Source of the DNA: Kaistia terrae
GTDB taxonomy: Bacteria; Pseudomonadota; Alphaproteobacteria; Rhizobiales; Kaistiaceae
Direction: 5' to 3'
Length of the DNA: 64,000 nucleotides
Assembly: GCF_026344005.1 (NCBI RefSeq)
Contig: NZ_JAPKNH010000014.1
Coordinates: 32,163 to 96,162, forward strand
Shown here: positions 20,615-30,434 of the stretch, one piece after another
Position numbering within the stretch: position 1 is the first letter of the stretch
Layout: every line of letters begins with the position of its first letter
Position numbers and translations under genes: made by a program
Notes under the pieces: generated by a model
Database searches by the model: none
The model's input: only the letters and a program-made list of their open reading frames with translations
What the model was told of the DNA's origin: nothing

Positions 20615-21193
20615 CTACCAGGGCGGAATGCGCTGGTCGTAGACCGCGTCGAGCCGGGTCATGCTGCGCCAGAAGCTGTCGGGCGCCTCGCCGGCCAGGG
20701 TCGCTTCGAGAATGCCGAGATGGGTGTGCCAGCCGGCCGAGACGCTGACCAGCGCGTCGCGCGAGGGCAGGCGGGTGTGTGTCAGCCGCAGCAGCACCTT
20801 GTCGCCCTTCGGCTCCAGCTCGATGCGTACGTCGGATACCAGCTCCGGCCCATGCTCCCACCGAAAGCCGAACAGATGCGGCGGCTCGCAGGCGGTGACG
20901 CGGCCGAGGATTTGGCCCGGCCCGGCATGCTCGGCATATTTTGGTGGCGGCAGGTCACCGACCGCTGAAAGATCGGCATTCTGGATCTGGATCTCGACGT
21001 TGCCGCCGACGCGGGGCTCGATCTCGCCGCCGCCAAACCAGCTCCGCCGTTTGTCCGGGTCGATCAGATAACTCCAGACCCGCTCGATCGGGCCCGTCAT
21101 CAGACGCTCGATGCGCACGGCGTCGCGTGCAAATACATCGCCAAGGCGGTCCTCTGCCGGTTCGCCAATTCTCATTTCGCCAAGATTGTTCAT
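20615..21193 (-). CDS. SRPBCC-domain protein (AHSA1-like)
   Basis: This 192-residue START-like fold protein of the AHSA1/CalC group shows IERLMTGPIERVWSYLIDPDKRRSWFGGGE near residues 28-57 and a C-terminal GWHTHLGILEATLAG segment typical of the family. Its start overlaps the ArsR-gene stop by 4 bp (ATGA). This pairing is common: the ArsR-type regulator controls a small hydrophobic-ligand-binding protein. The ligand is not known. Confidence 0.88.
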   Translation of the reverse strand: MNNLGEMRIGEPAEDRLGDVFARDAVRIERLMTGPIERVWSYLIDPDKRRSWFGGGEIEPRVGGNVEIQIQNADLSAVGDLPPPKYAEHAGPGQILGRVTACEPPHLFGFRWEHGPELVSDVRIELEPKGDKVLLRLTHTRLPSRDALVSVSAGWHTHLGILEATLAGEAPDSFWRSMTRLDAVYDQRIPPW

Positions 21194-21597
21194 GACCCTG
21201 CTCCTTCGCTGGTGTCCTGGTTGCCTTGGGGTGCTTGAGTATCTTTGGAATCCTGGGTTTTGGACGCGGCGTCGTCGGCCGCGAGCAGGTCGTCGAGAAT
21301 GTCGAGGCGCTGCTGCCAGAACTTTTCGTAGTGGCGCATCCATTCCATGCCGGCATGGAGCGGCGCGGCCTCGAGCCGGCAGAGATGCGTGCGGCCCTTG
21401 ATCCTGCGGGCGACCAGCCCGGCGCGCTCCAGCACCTTGATGTGCTTCGAGGCGGCGGCGAGCGTGATCGAAAACGGCGCGGCCAGTTCGCTGACCGTCT
21501 GTTCCGATTGCGACAACCGCGCCACCATCGCCCGCCGGGTCGGATCGGCCAGGGCGTGGAAGACGTCGTTGAGATGGGGGGCGCTATGTTCAACCAT
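21190..21597 (-). CDS. ArsR-family transcriptional regulator
   Basis: This 135-residue winged-helix repressor has LNDVFHALADPTRRAMVARL near the N-terminus, a recognition helix with ITLAAASKHIKVLERAGLV and a wing KGRTHLCRLEAAPL. No metal-binding Cys pair of the ArsR/SmtB type is visible, so it is of the non-metal subgroup that sits with SRPBCC proteins. It is translationally coupled to the SRPBCC gene. The promoter should lie in the 21598-21700 stretch, which contains the TATA-rich GTTGAATATAGCGC. Confidence 0.9.
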   Translation of the reverse strand: MVEHSAPHLNDVFHALADPTRRAMVARLSQSEQTVSELAAPFSITLAAASKHIKVLERAGLVARRIKGRTHLCRLEAAPLHAGMEWMRHYEKFWQQRLDILDDLLAADDAASKTQDSKDTQAPQGNQDTSEGAGS

Positions 21598-21701
21598 GTA
21601 GTTGAATATAGCGCGCGCCGAAGAATAGTCAACCGATCGGTATAATTATGGGCCGACGATACGCTGCCGAGCTTCTGGACCACGCCGATGGTCCCGCTCC
21701 G

Positions 21702-21856
21702 CCATCATCCTGAGGCGCTTCGCGTCAGCGAAGCCTAAGTCCAATTGTTTCCATCAGGGCCCTCCCTGGACCCTCCTTCGAGGCCCGGCTTCGCCGGACA
21801 CCTCAGGATGATGGTCGAGCATTTCGACTTGCGGGCTGGACGCTCAGGATGATGGG
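21702..21856. repeat. Palindromic intergenic repeat, family B, copy 2
   Basis: The left arm, CCATCATCCTGAGGCGCTT, and the right arm, ACACCTCAGGATGATGG (21799-21815), are inverted. Between them lie CAGCGAAGCC and CGGCTTCGCCGG hairpins and CCCTCCTTCGAGGCC. A further half copy, CTCAGGATGATGG, ends at 21856. This fills most of the 351-bp gap between arsR and xth; no gene is apparent there. Confidence 0.82.
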
Positions 21857-21948
21857 CGCTGCTGGGTTGCCGGGGGGCTGCCGCAGGAAGGGCGCACGGC
21901 CATCATGCCGTGCACGGCTTCACCCCCGGGAAAAACCTGCCAAAGATC

Positions 21949-22752
21949 CTAGATCGCCAGCCGCGCGATGACCGGGACGTGGTCGGACGGCTTGTTCCAG
22001 CCGCGCGCTTCGGTGATCACCTTGATGCCTTGCAGGCGGGCGCGCAGTGGCGGCGTCACCCAGACATGGTCGAGGCGACGGCCGCGATTGGACGTTTCCC
22101 AATCCTTGGCGCGGTAGCTCCACCAAGTGTAGAGCTTCTCGTCCATCGGCACGAACTGGCGCATCGCGTCGATCCAGCCGCCGGCCTCGCGGACCTCTTC
22201 CAGCAGCTTCGTCTCGACCGGCGTATGGCTGACGACATTGAGCAGCTGCTTGTGCGACCAGACGTCGTGCTCATAGGGCGCGATGTTCAGATCGCCGACG
22301 AGGATGGCCGGGCCGCTGGTCTCCGCGCCAGTCAGCCAGGTCTTCATTTCTTCCAGGAAGCCGAGCTTGTGGGCGAATTTCTCGTTGATCGCGACATCGG
22401 GTTCGTCGCCGCCGGCGGGAATGTAGAAATTATGCAGCGTGATCGGCAGTTCGCGATCCGTCAGCGTGACCGAGATATGGCGGGCGTCTTCCTTGCCGAA
22501 AAAGCCGCGCCGCTTCGTCTCGATGAACGGCTTGCGCGAGACGGTGGCGACGCCGTGATAGCCCTTCTGGCCATGGACGGCCTGGTGCACATAGCCCAGC
22601 TTGTTGAAGGCGCCGGCCGGGAAATTGTCCTCGATGCACTTGATCTCCTGCAGGCAGAGCACATCCGGCCGGTGCGCCTCCAGAAATGACGTGACGAGGT
22701 CGATCCGCAGGCGAACCGAATTGATGTTCCAGGTGGCGATGCTGATGGTCAT
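21949..22752 (-). CDS. xth: Exodeoxyribonuclease III
   Basis: This DNA-repair AP endonuclease and 3'-5' exonuclease has 267 residues. Landmarks are MTISIATWNINSVRLR (metal-region Asn residues), LCLQEIKC with the metal Glu, GYHGVATVSR, LVGDLNIAP, RRLDHVWVTP and a final SDHVPVIARL, the catalytic Asp-His pair. The reading could extend upstream to 22815, but the conserved start is 22752. It stands alone between repeat-rich gaps. Confidence 0.95.
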   Translation of the reverse strand: MTISIATWNINSVRLRIDLVTSFLEAHRPDVLCLQEIKCIEDNFPAGAFNKLGYVHQAVHGQKGYHGVATVSRKPFIETKRRGFFGKEDARHISVTLTDRELPITLHNFYIPAGGDEPDVAINEKFAHKLGFLEEMKTWLTGAETSGPAILVGDLNIAPYEHDVWSHKQLLNVVSHTPVETKLLEEVREAGGWIDAMRQFVPMDEKLYTWWSYRAKDWETSNRGRRLDHVWVTPPLRARLQGIKVITEARGWNKPSDHVPVIARLAI

Positions 22753-22902
22753 GGAAAGCCCCGGCGGAGGAAGAACCGCGGGGCCCGCAATACGCAATCG
22801 GGCCGTGGATGCCAATGAAAAACCGCGGCAGGGGACTTCCCGGCTTGGTCGGACGGCTCCGCCGTCATCCCGAGTGTTTGGCTCGTAAGTCGAAGAACTC
22901 GA

Positions 22903-23056
22903 GCATTATCCTGAGGCGCTCGGCGCAGCCGCGCCTCCAAGGAGGGGCCATGAAGCGCCCTGATGGAGACGATGGCATCTGGGCTGCGAGGTCGAAAGGC
23001 CCAGCTGGAGCCTCCTTCGAGGCTTCGCTGACGCGAAGCACCTCAGGATGATGGCG
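22903..23056. repeat. Palindromic intergenic repeat, family B, copy 3
   Basis: ATTATCCTGAGGCGCTCGGCGCAGCC on the left and CTCCTTCGAGGC with CACCTCAGGATGATGG on the right bound the copy, with a non-conserved centre of about 90 bp. This copy has diverged more than the one at 21702. Confidence 0.75.
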
Positions 23057-23158
23057 GAGCGCTGGCCCGAATGTCTGCAGGAATTCCTGGGCCCTCCTTT
23101 GAAGCCCGGGCGCCTCAGGTCTTGTCCCGGAAATCCGAAAAGGGATGCCACGAAAGGA

Positions 23159-23189
23159 AACGCCCAGCTCCGGGGGGAAGCTGGGCGTT
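23159..23189 (-). terminator. Hairpin, possible terminator of the LolA-like gene
   Basis: A perfect 11-bp stem AACGCCCAGCT/AGCTGGGCGTT has a 9-nt loop. On the minus strand it is followed by TTCCTTT, on the plus strand by GCGCTTTT. The tails are poor, so the direction is uncertain. The minus-strand LolA-like gene ends 185 bp upstream. Confidence 0.45.
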
Positions 23190-23374
23190 GCGCTTTTCAG
23201 CGCCTTGCGCCCGTCTAGTGACGCGGCGCTTCGCGGGACCATCTTCGGCGAGACGGGGGGCACTACCGATCGATGGAATGGCCCGCTGTTCTATGATTTG
23301 GGAGCGCCAGGATCGAATTCAAGGTTTTGGAGCGGTTCCAAACCAGCCGTTCGTTCACAAGGTCGCGAGCCGGA

Positions 23375-24091
23375 TCACTTCAGGCTCTTGTTGGGCAGGT
23401 AGTAGTTGATCTTGAAATGCTTGGGGTCAGCCGGCTTGCCGATCTCGACGTCATAGACGGCGACCGAGGTGTCGAGACCCTGCGCGTCGGTGACGACCCA
23501 CTGGCGCAGCTCATAGGTCTTGGTGTCGAAAATCAGCTTCAGGCTGCCGCCGCCGAAGGCCGACCCCTGCTCCAGAACCAGCGAGATCAGGTCCGGTTCC
23601 TCGATCAGCTTGCGCACGATGTTGGACGAAGTCAGGTCCATCTGGTCGGCGAGAAGATAGCGCAGCGGCGTCTTCTTCAGCGGATAGAGGTCCTGCGTCA
23701 TCATCTTGTTGTCGCGGATTGCGACCTGGTTGCCGTCGGCAACGACGTCCATCTTCACCGGCGGGCTGTAGTTGAAGCGGATCTTGCCGGGACGGGCGAG
23801 GAAGAACACGCCCTCCGACTGCTCGCCGCTCGGGCCGAACTGGATGAAGCGGCCCTGCATGGTGCGGATGGAATTGAAATAGGTGTTGATCTTGCGCAGC
23901 GCCGCCATCTGCTGGGCGTTGAAGGCCGCTTGCGCCTGGCCGGGAAGGCCGATCGCGCCGAGCGCGACCGCGGCACCAAGCCCAAGCGTGGTGGTCAGGA
24001 AGCGACGCCGGGTCGAATTGGCCTGCATATCGATCGTCACGATGGACATCCTTCGCGTGGTTCGCGTTTTTGCGCCGTTCGCGATCGTCAT
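23375..24091 (-). CDS. LolA-family outer-membrane lipoprotein carrier-like protein, Tat-type signal
   Basis: A twin-arginine-like signal (STRRRFLTTTLGLGAAVALG) is followed by AQA and a mature domain typical of LolA: KINTYFNSIRTMQGRFIQFG, GVFFLARPGKIRFNYSPP and DLTSSNIV. LolA carries lipoproteins across the periplasm. The Rhizobiales homologue has diverged, and the transport role is inferred. The start is uncertain: 24091, 24049 and 24028 are all in frame and none has a clear ribosome site; the longest is given. It is downstream of ftsK on the same strand, as in related genomes. Confidence 0.85.
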   Translation of the reverse strand: MTIANGAKTRTTRRMSIVTIDMQANSTRRRFLTTTLGLGAAVALGAIGLPGQAQAAFNAQQMAALRKINTYFNSIRTMQGRFIQFGPSGEQSEGVFFLARPGKIRFNYSPPVKMDVVADGNQVAIRDNKMMTQDLYPLKKTPLRYLLADQMDLTSSNIVRKLIEEPDLISLVLEQGSAFGGGSLKLIFDTKTYELRQWVVTDAQGLDTSVAVYDVEIGKPADPKHFKINYYLPNKSLK

Positions 24092-24194
24092 TCGCGATTC
24101 TTGGCCGCTACGTGTGTCGATAGCGCCGGCACTTGCCGGTTTGAAAACGCCTTGCCTCGAAACCTAGTTCCGCTTGATGGCGATTTCGCGTTCG

Positions 24195-26750
24195 TCAGAA
24201 CCGGCCGTCTTCCTCGCCTTCGACGAGAATTTCGCGTTTTCCTGCATGGTTGGCGGCCCCGACAAGGCCCTCCTTTTCCATGCGCTCGATCAACGAGGCG
24301 GCGCGGTTGTAACCGATGGAGAGGCGACGCTGGATATAACTGGTGGAGGCCTTGCGGTCGCGCAAGACCACGGCGACGGCCTTGTCGTAGAGATCGTTCG
24401 ATTCCTCGCCGCCCACTACCGACGAACCTGAATCGCCGCCCTCATCGCCAGAGCCATCGTCTTCGGTGATGGCGTCGAGATATTCGGGACGTCCCTGCAG
24501 CTTGAGGTGGGAGACGATCTTTTCCACTTCCTCGTCGCTGACGAAGGGACCATGGACACGCTGGATGCGGCCGCCGCCGGCCATGTAGAGCATGTCGCCC
24601 TGGCCCAGCAGCTGCTCGGCGCCCTGGTCGCCGAGAATGGTGCGGCTGTCGATCTTGGACGTGACCTGGAACGAGATGCGGGTCGGGAAGTTCGCCTTGA
24701 TCGTGCCGGTGATGACGTCGACCGAGGGACGCTGCGTCGCCATGATGACGTGGATGCCGGCGGCACGCGCCATCTGCGCCAGGCGCTGCACGGCGCCTTC
24801 GATATCCTTGCCGGCCACCATCATCAGATCGGCCATCTCGTCGATGATGACGACGATGTAGGGGATCGGATCCAGCGGCAGGTCTTCCTGCTCGTAGACT
24901 GCCTCGCCCGTCTCCTTGTCGAAGCCGGTCTGGATGGTGCGCGTCAGGATCTCGCCCTTGGCCTGGGCCTGGCCGACGCGGGCATTGTAGCCGTCGATAT
25001 TGCGGACGCCGACCTTCGACATCTTGCGATAGCGGTCTTCCATCTCGCGCACGGTCCATTTGAGCGCGACGACGGCCTTCTTCGGGTCGGTGACGACGGG
25101 CGTCAGCAGATGCGGGATGCCGTCATAGATGGAGAGTTCCAGCATCTTCGGATCGATCATGATCAACCGGCACTCCTGCGGCGTCAGCCGGTAGAGCAGC
25201 GACAGGATCATGGTGTTGATGGCGACCGATTTGCCCGAGCCGGTGGTGCCGGCAACCAGCAGATGCGGCATGCGCGACAGGTCGACGACGACGGGCTCGC
25301 CGCCGATCGTCTTGCCGAGGCCGATCGGCAGACGCGCCTTGGATTGCTCGAAATCGTTGGCGGCCAGCATTTCGCGCAAGAAGACCATTTCGCGGCGGGC
25401 GTTCGGCAGTTCGATGCCGATGGCGTTCTTGCCGGGAATGACGGCGACGCGGGCGGCGATCGCGCTCATCGAGCGGGCGATATCATCGGCCAGGCCGATG
25501 ACGCGCGACGACTTGATGCCGGGCGCGGGTTCGAGCTCATACAGGGTGACGACGGGGCCGGGCCGGACATGGATGATGTCGCCGCGAATGCCGAAATCGT
25601 CGAGGACGCCTTCCAGCACGCGGGCGTTCTGCTCCAACGCCTCGGTGTTGATCTTGGCGCGCGGATCGACGGCGCGGGGCGGGGTCAGGAAGTCGAGCGT
25701 CGGCAGTTCGAAGACGTCGTTGCGGCCGCGCGTCGTCTGTGGCTCGCGCGTCTGGCGCTTGCCGGGTTTTGGACGGGCCGCTGGCTGGGCGGTGCGCGGG
25801 GCGACCGCCGCCGGCATATCCGCCTCGTCGTCTTCCGACCAGTCGTCGAATTCCTCTTCGACCGGCGCTGTCTTGACGCGCGCGCTCGCTTGTCCGGCCA
25901 TGCGCGGCTCGACGCGTCCGCTGCGTCCTTCGCCGGCTTCCGCCAGCGCGCGGCGTTCGGCCTTCTCGGCGCTGCCCCTGCCGAGCAGGCGGCCGAGGCT
26001 CGCCCGGGCCGAGTAGCCAAAGTGCGCCAGGGCGCCGAGCGGCACGGCGAAGAAGCTCGAGCGCTCCTCCTCGCCCATCATGTCGTCGGCATCATCGAAA
26101 TTGTCGTCGGCGCGCGGACGTTTGGGCGCGGCGCGGGCCGGCTCGCGGACCGGCAGGGCTTCGTCGTCCTCGCGACCGAAGCGCAGGAAGCCGGTGGCAT
26201 GAAGGAACAGGGCCAGCGCCACGGCGGCGAAAATCGCGCCAGCCACGAAGCTGGCGTTGGTGCTGACCGGTGTGCCGACGATGAGCGCGGGAATTCGGGC
26301 GAAGATGTCGCCGATCACGCCGCCCATGCCGGTCGGCAGCGGCCATTTGGCCGTCACCGGCACCAGCGCCAGCAGGGCTGCCGCGAAGGCGCTCGCGCCG
26401 AGCCAGGAAAGCAGCATGGTCTTGCGGAACTTGCGACCGCCGAACAGGCAACGCCAGCCCCAGACCACGGCCGGCAGCAGCAGCACCGAGACGGCGAGCC
26501 CAAAGAACTGCATCAGCAGATCGGCGATGATGGCGCCGGGCAGGCCGAGCATGTTGGCGGCGGGCTTGGTCACCGCATAGGACAGCGACGGATCGTCGAC
26601 GGTCCAGGTGGCCAAGGCCGTGGCAATGGCAGCGGTGCCGGCGATGAGCGCCAGCCCGACCAGATGTCCGAGATGTTTGCGGACAAGCCGGCTCATGCCG
26701 TCCTCGTCCTCGGAGGGCATGGGCATCGAAACCGATCGTGTCGAACGCAT
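24195..26750 (-). CDS. ftsK: DNA translocase FtsK (membrane-anchored)
   Basis: This 851-residue divisome DNA pump segregates the terminus and activates XerCD. Membrane segments appear near residues 27-50, 70-103 and 111-135 plus another near 157-190, followed by a Pro/Arg-rich linker to about 355. The motor has Walker A GTTGSGKS and Walker [13 protein letters not shown], with [20 protein letters not shown] between motor motifs. The C-terminal winged-helix gamma domain ([17 protein letters not shown]) reads KOPS. It is followed by the LolA-like gene. A second, soluble FtsK is encoded at 61020-63578. Confidence 0.96.
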   Translation of the reverse strand: MRSTRSVSMPMPSEDEDGMSRLVRKHLGHLVGLALIAGTAAIATALATWTVDDPSLSYAVTKPAANMLGLPGAIIADLLMQFFGLAVSVLLLPAVVWGWRCLFGGRKFRKTMLLSWLGASAFAAALLALVPVTAKWPLPTGMGGVIGDIFARIPALIVGTPVSTNASFVAGAIFAAVALALFLHATGFLRFGREDDEALPVREPARAAPKRPRADDNFDDADDMMGEEERSSFFAVPLGALAHFGYSARASLGRLLGRGSAEKAERRALAEAGEGRSGRVEPRMAGQASARVKTAPVEEEFDDWSEDDEADMPAAVAPRTAQPAARPKPGKRQTREPQTTRGRNDVFELPTLDFLTPPRAVDPRAKINTEALEQNARVLEGVLDDFGIRGDIIHVRPGPVVTLYELEPAPGIKSSRVIGLADDIARSMSAIAARVAVIPGKNAIGIELPNARREMVFLREMLAANDFEQSKARLPIGLGKTIGGEPVVVDLSRMPHLLVAGTTGSGKSVAINTMILSLLYRLTPQECRLIMIDPKMLELSIYDGIPHLLTPVVTDPKKAVVALKWTVREMEDRYRKMSKVGVRNIDGYNARVGQAQAKGEILTRTIQTGFDKETGEAVYEQEDLPLDPIPYIVVIIDEMADLMMVAGKDIEGAVQRLAQMARAAGIHVIMATQRPSVDVITGTIKANFPTRISFQVTSKIDSRTILGDQGAEQLLGQGDMLYMAGGGRIQRVHGPFVSDEEVEKIVSHLKLQGRPEYLDAITEDDGSGDEGGDSGSSVVGGEESNDLYDKAVAVVLRDRKASTSYIQRRLSIGYNRAASLIERMEKEGLVGAANHAGKREILVEGEEDGRF

Positions 26751-26943
26751 TGTCCGGTCATGTCCTTTGCACGCGCGTGCTGTGTGTCGCCGATGCTATC
26801 GGAGCCATCACGGCACGGCCTCCTTCGTTCGAGCCTCGGTCTTCCGAAACCAGCCCCGCTTTCGGGCCCGATGCTCTAGTCGTACCGCTTCACCGAAGCG
26901 GTTTATTCCTGCGGCGAAGCGTTCCGCTTCGCTTCAAAACGGT

Positions 26944-28125
26944 CTAGCCGAGAACCCGCGCCATACGGGTCAAGGCTTCCTGGGTCGTCGCCTGATCCTG
27001 GACCATGGCGACGCGAATAAAGGGTGTGCCGGGATTGCTCCCGTCCGGCAGCGGCAGCGACAGATAGGCGCCGGGAATAGTCCGCACGCCGGCTTCGCGC
27101 CACAGAAGCTGCGCCGCCTCGACGCCGTCGCCGACTTCGAGCCAGAGGAAAAAGCCGCCCTCGGGCCGCGTGGCGCGGACCTTTGGGCCCAGCGTTGCCA
27201 GCGCGGCATCGTATTTGGCGTTGTAGAGGGCGCGATTTTCCGCGACGTGGCTTTCGTCGGAATAGGCGGCGACGGCCACGGCCTGGATCGGGCCGGGTAC
27301 CTGCGGTGCGCCGACATTGCGGAAATGGTGCCAGTTGTCGAGGAAGGCGGGATCGCCGGCGACGAAGCCGCAGCGCAGCCCCGGGAGGTTCGACCGCTTC
27401 GACAGCGAATGGAAGGTCAGGATGTTGGCATAGCCGGCGCCGAGCCTGTCGGCCGCCTGCAACACGCCGGGCGGCGGCGTCGCGCGGTAGATCTCGGAAT
27501 AGCACTCGTCGGCGAAGACCATGAAATCGAAGCGGCGGGCGATGGCGATCACGCCGGTCCAGTCGTCAAGCGTCGCGACATCGCCCTGCGGCGCGGTCGG
27601 CGAGGCAATGTAGACGGCGATGGTGCGAGCCAGCACGTCCTCGGCCACATTGGCCAGATCGGGGAACGAGCCCTCTGTGCCGGAGCCGAGCAGGACGACT
27701 TCCGCGCCGGCGACTTCGGCGCCGGCGGCATAGGCCTGGTAGAACGGATTGGGCAGCAGCACGACCGGCTTCTCGATGTCGGACCGGCGCTGGCGCGCGC
27801 TCAGGGCGGCGAGCGTCAGGCCCTCGCGAGAGCCGTTCAGCGGCAGCACCATGTGTGCGGGATCGATGCGGGCCTGGAGGCCGTAGCGCGTGTCGAGCCA
27901 GGAGGCGATGGTCTGGCGAAAGGCGTCGGTGCCGCGAATGGGCGGATAGCGGCCGAAAAGCGCGACATTTTCCGCGATCACAGGCGCCACGAAGGACGGG
28001 ATCGGATGTTGCGGCTCGCCGATGGTGAGGTTGATCGCCGGCAGACCGGGCTCGACGCCTGCCAGAAGCTCGTTCAGGCGGGCGAAGGGCGAGGTCGATT
28101 TGCGGGCGTTCGTCGGGCCGGGCAT
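26944..28125 (-). CDS. Class I/II aminotransferase, DapC-like
   Basis: This PLP-dependent fold-type I aminotransferase has 393 residues. LTIGEPQHPIPSFV, PLNGSREGLTLAAL (phosphate-binding), the FADECYSEIYR aspartate and the PLP lysine in SLSKRSNLPGLRCGF are present. The closest resemblance I recall is to succinyldiaminopimelate aminotransferase (DapC) of alphaproteobacteria, acting in lysine and peptidoglycan-precursor synthesis. The exact substrate is inferred. ftsK follows 193 bp downstream on the same strand. A perfect CtrA box lies 52 bp upstream of the start. Confidence 0.85.
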   Translation of the reverse strand: MPGPTNARKSTSPFARLNELLAGVEPGLPAINLTIGEPQHPIPSFVAPVIAENVALFGRYPPIRGTDAFRQTIASWLDTRYGLQARIDPAHMVLPLNGSREGLTLAALSARQRRSDIEKPVVLLPNPFYQAYAAGAEVAGAEVVLLGSGTEGSFPDLANVAEDVLARTIAVYIASPTAPQGDVATLDDWTGVIAIARRFDFMVFADECYSEIYRATPPPGVLQAADRLGAGYANILTFHSLSKRSNLPGLRCGFVAGDPAFLDNWHHFRNVGAPQVPGPIQAVAVAAYSDESHVAENRALYNAKYDAALATLGPKVRATRPEGGFFLWLEVGDGVEAAQLLWREAGVRTIPGAYLSLPLPDGSNPGTPFIRVAMVQDQATTQEALTRMARVLG

Positions 28126-28176
28126 GCGCCGATCCTTGTCTTGATTACACAGAAAGCAAACCGTAGCGGCCGTTGG

Positions 28177-28192
28177 TTAAGCTGGCTTTAAC
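28177..28192. promoter_or_regulatory. CtrA box upstream of the aminotransferase-ftsK genes
   Basis: TTAAGCTGGCTTTAAC is an exact TTAA-N7-TTAAC, extended to a GGTTAA...TTAACC palindrome. It lies 52-68 bp upstream of the aminotransferase start, where CtrA would act as an activator, in a gap of 190 bp before the amtB end. Function is inferred from the motif only. Confidence 0.55.
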
Positions 28193-28209
28193 CATGGCGG
28201 GCGGCGGCC

Positions 28210-28242
28210 AAAAAAAGACCCCGGCGGGAGGGGCCGGGGTCT
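28210..28242 (-). terminator. Intrinsic terminator after amtB
   Basis: On the minus strand, AGACCCCGGC pairs perfectly with GCCGGGGTCT (28216-28225 with 28233-28242), with a 7-nt loop, and is followed by seven T residues. It lies 75 bp after the amtB stop. Confidence 0.9.
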
Positions 28243-28316
28243 CTTCGTTCTGGAAGGTGTTGTTTTTGCGGTGGGCGTCGTTGCGCCCACCGGTATCCAT
28301 TTCGCTCGAAAGCGTC

Positions 28317-29654
28317 TTAGCCGTGGTAGGCGCGCTCGCCGTGCTCGACGATGTCGAGGCCTTCGCTCTCGACTTCCTTGCGGACGCGCAGGCCGACGAC
28401 GACGTCGACGATCTTGTAGAGGATCGCCGAGCCGATGCCGCACCAGGCGATGGTGAACAGCACGCCTTCGATCTGGACCCAGAGCTGGTGGCCCATGCTG
28501 TAGCCCTCGATGCCGACGCCGCCGAGCGACGGGCTGACGAGGACGCCGGTGGCGATGGCGCCGACGATGCCGCCAACGCCGTGGATGCCGAAGACGTCGA
28601 GGCTGTCGTCATAGCCGAGCGAGTTCTTCACCGTCGTGACGAAGAAGAAGCAGATGATCGAGGCGCCGAAGCCGAGGACGATCGCGCCGACCGGGCCGAT
28701 GAAGCCGGCAGCCGGGGTGACGGCGACCAGGCCGGTGACGACGCCGGAGATGGCACCCAGCATGGAAGGCTTGCCGCGTGTGATCCATTCGATCAGCGAC
28801 CAGCCGATGGCAGCACCCGCCGTCGCGACGAAGGTGTTGATGGTGGCAAGACCGGCAACCGCACCGGCCGAGAGAGCCGAACCGGCGTTGAAGCCGAACC
28901 AGCCGACCCACAGCATTGCTGCGCCGACCATGGAGAGGGTCAGCGAATGGGGAGGCATCAGATCCTTGCCGAGACCGTTGCGCTTGCCGATGAGCAGGGC
29001 GCCGACGAGACCGGCGACACCGGCATTGACGTGAACGACCGTACCGCCGGCGAAATCAAGCGCGCCGCGCTGGAACAGCCAGCCGGTCGACTGCCAGACC
29101 GAGTGGGCGATCGGCAGATAGACGATGGTGATCCAGAGGATCATGAACAGGATCACGGCCGAGAACTTCGCGCGCTCGGCAAACGAGCCGACGATCAGCG
29201 TGGCGGTGATCGCCGCGAAGGTCATCTGGAACGACACGAAGACATATTCCGGGATCGTGCCGGAGAGCGAGGCCGGGGTGACGCCGGCGAGGAACGCCTT
29301 GGACAGGCCGCCGATCAGCGGGCCGCCATCCGTGAAGGCGAGGCTGTAGCCGTAGAAGACCCAGATGATCATCGCGACGCAGGCGATCAGGAGAACCTGC
29401 ATCAGCACCGACAGCATGTTCTTGGTGCGGACGAGGCCGCCGTAGAACAGGGCAACGCCCGGCACGATCATGGCGAGCACGAGCACGGTGGAGATCAGCA
29501 TCCAGGCGGTGTCGCCGGAGTTCAGCGCCGGCTCGGCAGCTGCGACCGCCTCGACTGCAGGTTCAGTGACGTCCTGCGCGAAGGCTGCGAAGGTCGACGC
29601 CAGCAGCGCGCCTCCGGCCGTCACAAGAGAAAGAGGAGCATTTCGAAGGTTCAT
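28317..29654 (-). CDS. amtB: Ammonium transporter
   Basis: This Amt/MEP/Rh-family inner-membrane channel has 445 residues. A cleavable signal ends at AFAQD, then eleven membrane helices follow from DTAWMLISTVLVLAMIVPGVALFYGG. FAGGTVVHVNAGVAGLVGALLIG includes the first pore His, and FGIHGVGGIVGAIATG includes the second. A GGAG ribosome site stands upstream of 29654. It is the second gene of a glnK-amtB operon; GlnK plugs the channel under nitrogen sufficiency. Confidence 0.96.
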   Translation of the reverse strand: MNLRNAPLSLVTAGGALLASTFAAFAQDVTEPAVEAVAAAEPALNSGDTAWMLISTVLVLAMIVPGVALFYGGLVRTKNMLSVLMQVLLIACVAMIIWVFYGYSLAFTDGGPLIGGLSKAFLAGVTPASLSGTIPEYVFVSFQMTFAAITATLIVGSFAERAKFSAVILFMILWITIVYLPIAHSVWQSTGWLFQRGALDFAGGTVVHVNAGVAGLVGALLIGKRNGLGKDLMPPHSLTLSMVGAAMLWVGWFGFNAGSALSAGAVAGLATINTFVATAGAAIGWSLIEWITRGKPSMLGAISGVVTGLVAVTPAAGFIGPVGAIVLGFGASIICFFFVTTVKNSLGYDDSLDVFGIHGVGGIVGAIATGVLVSPSLGGVGIEGYSMGHQLWVQIEGVLFTIAWCGIGSAILYKIVDVVVGLRVRKEVESEGLDIVEHGERAYHG

Positions 29655-29805
29655 TAGAAGTTCTCCTGTCGGTCCGGTTTTTTCGCCGGCTGCCAGCGCC
29701 TGGGTCGTTCCCGGATCGCGGCTGTTGTTCGATGGGATGGCTTGGTGATCAGTCTGAAGGGTGCCACCCGCTGGAGCCAGCGAAGGGCGCGGGCGGGAGC
29801 GGCGA

Positions 29806-30393
<588 letters not shown>

Positions 30394-30434
30394 CTAATTA
30401 TTATGCATTCAAGAAGGGCGTGCCTTCGGAATGA

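Larger units (their letters stand above)
22753..23374. other. 622-bp gap without a gene: family B repeat and a hairpin
   Basis: No reading frame here looks like a protein gene. It contains a family B repeat (22903-23056), more degenerate repeat arms up to about 23125 and a strong hairpin at 23159-23189. The rest has no recognisable signal. Confidence 0.7.

Noticed and set aside
24507..26879. A long open frame opposite ftsK (790 codons)
   Set aside because: Antisense shadow of a well-identified FtsK; the composition is repetitive and unlike a protein family.
26884..26902. ACCGCTTC/GAAGCGGT hairpin between ftsK and the aminotransferase as a terminator
   Set aside because: A stem exists, but no T tract follows on the minus strand where it would be needed. 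It may only be secondary structure.
28173..29657. A long open frame opposite amtB (494 codons)
   Set aside because: It is rich in Asp, Gly and Arg, is antisense to a clear Amt protein and has no recognisable domain.
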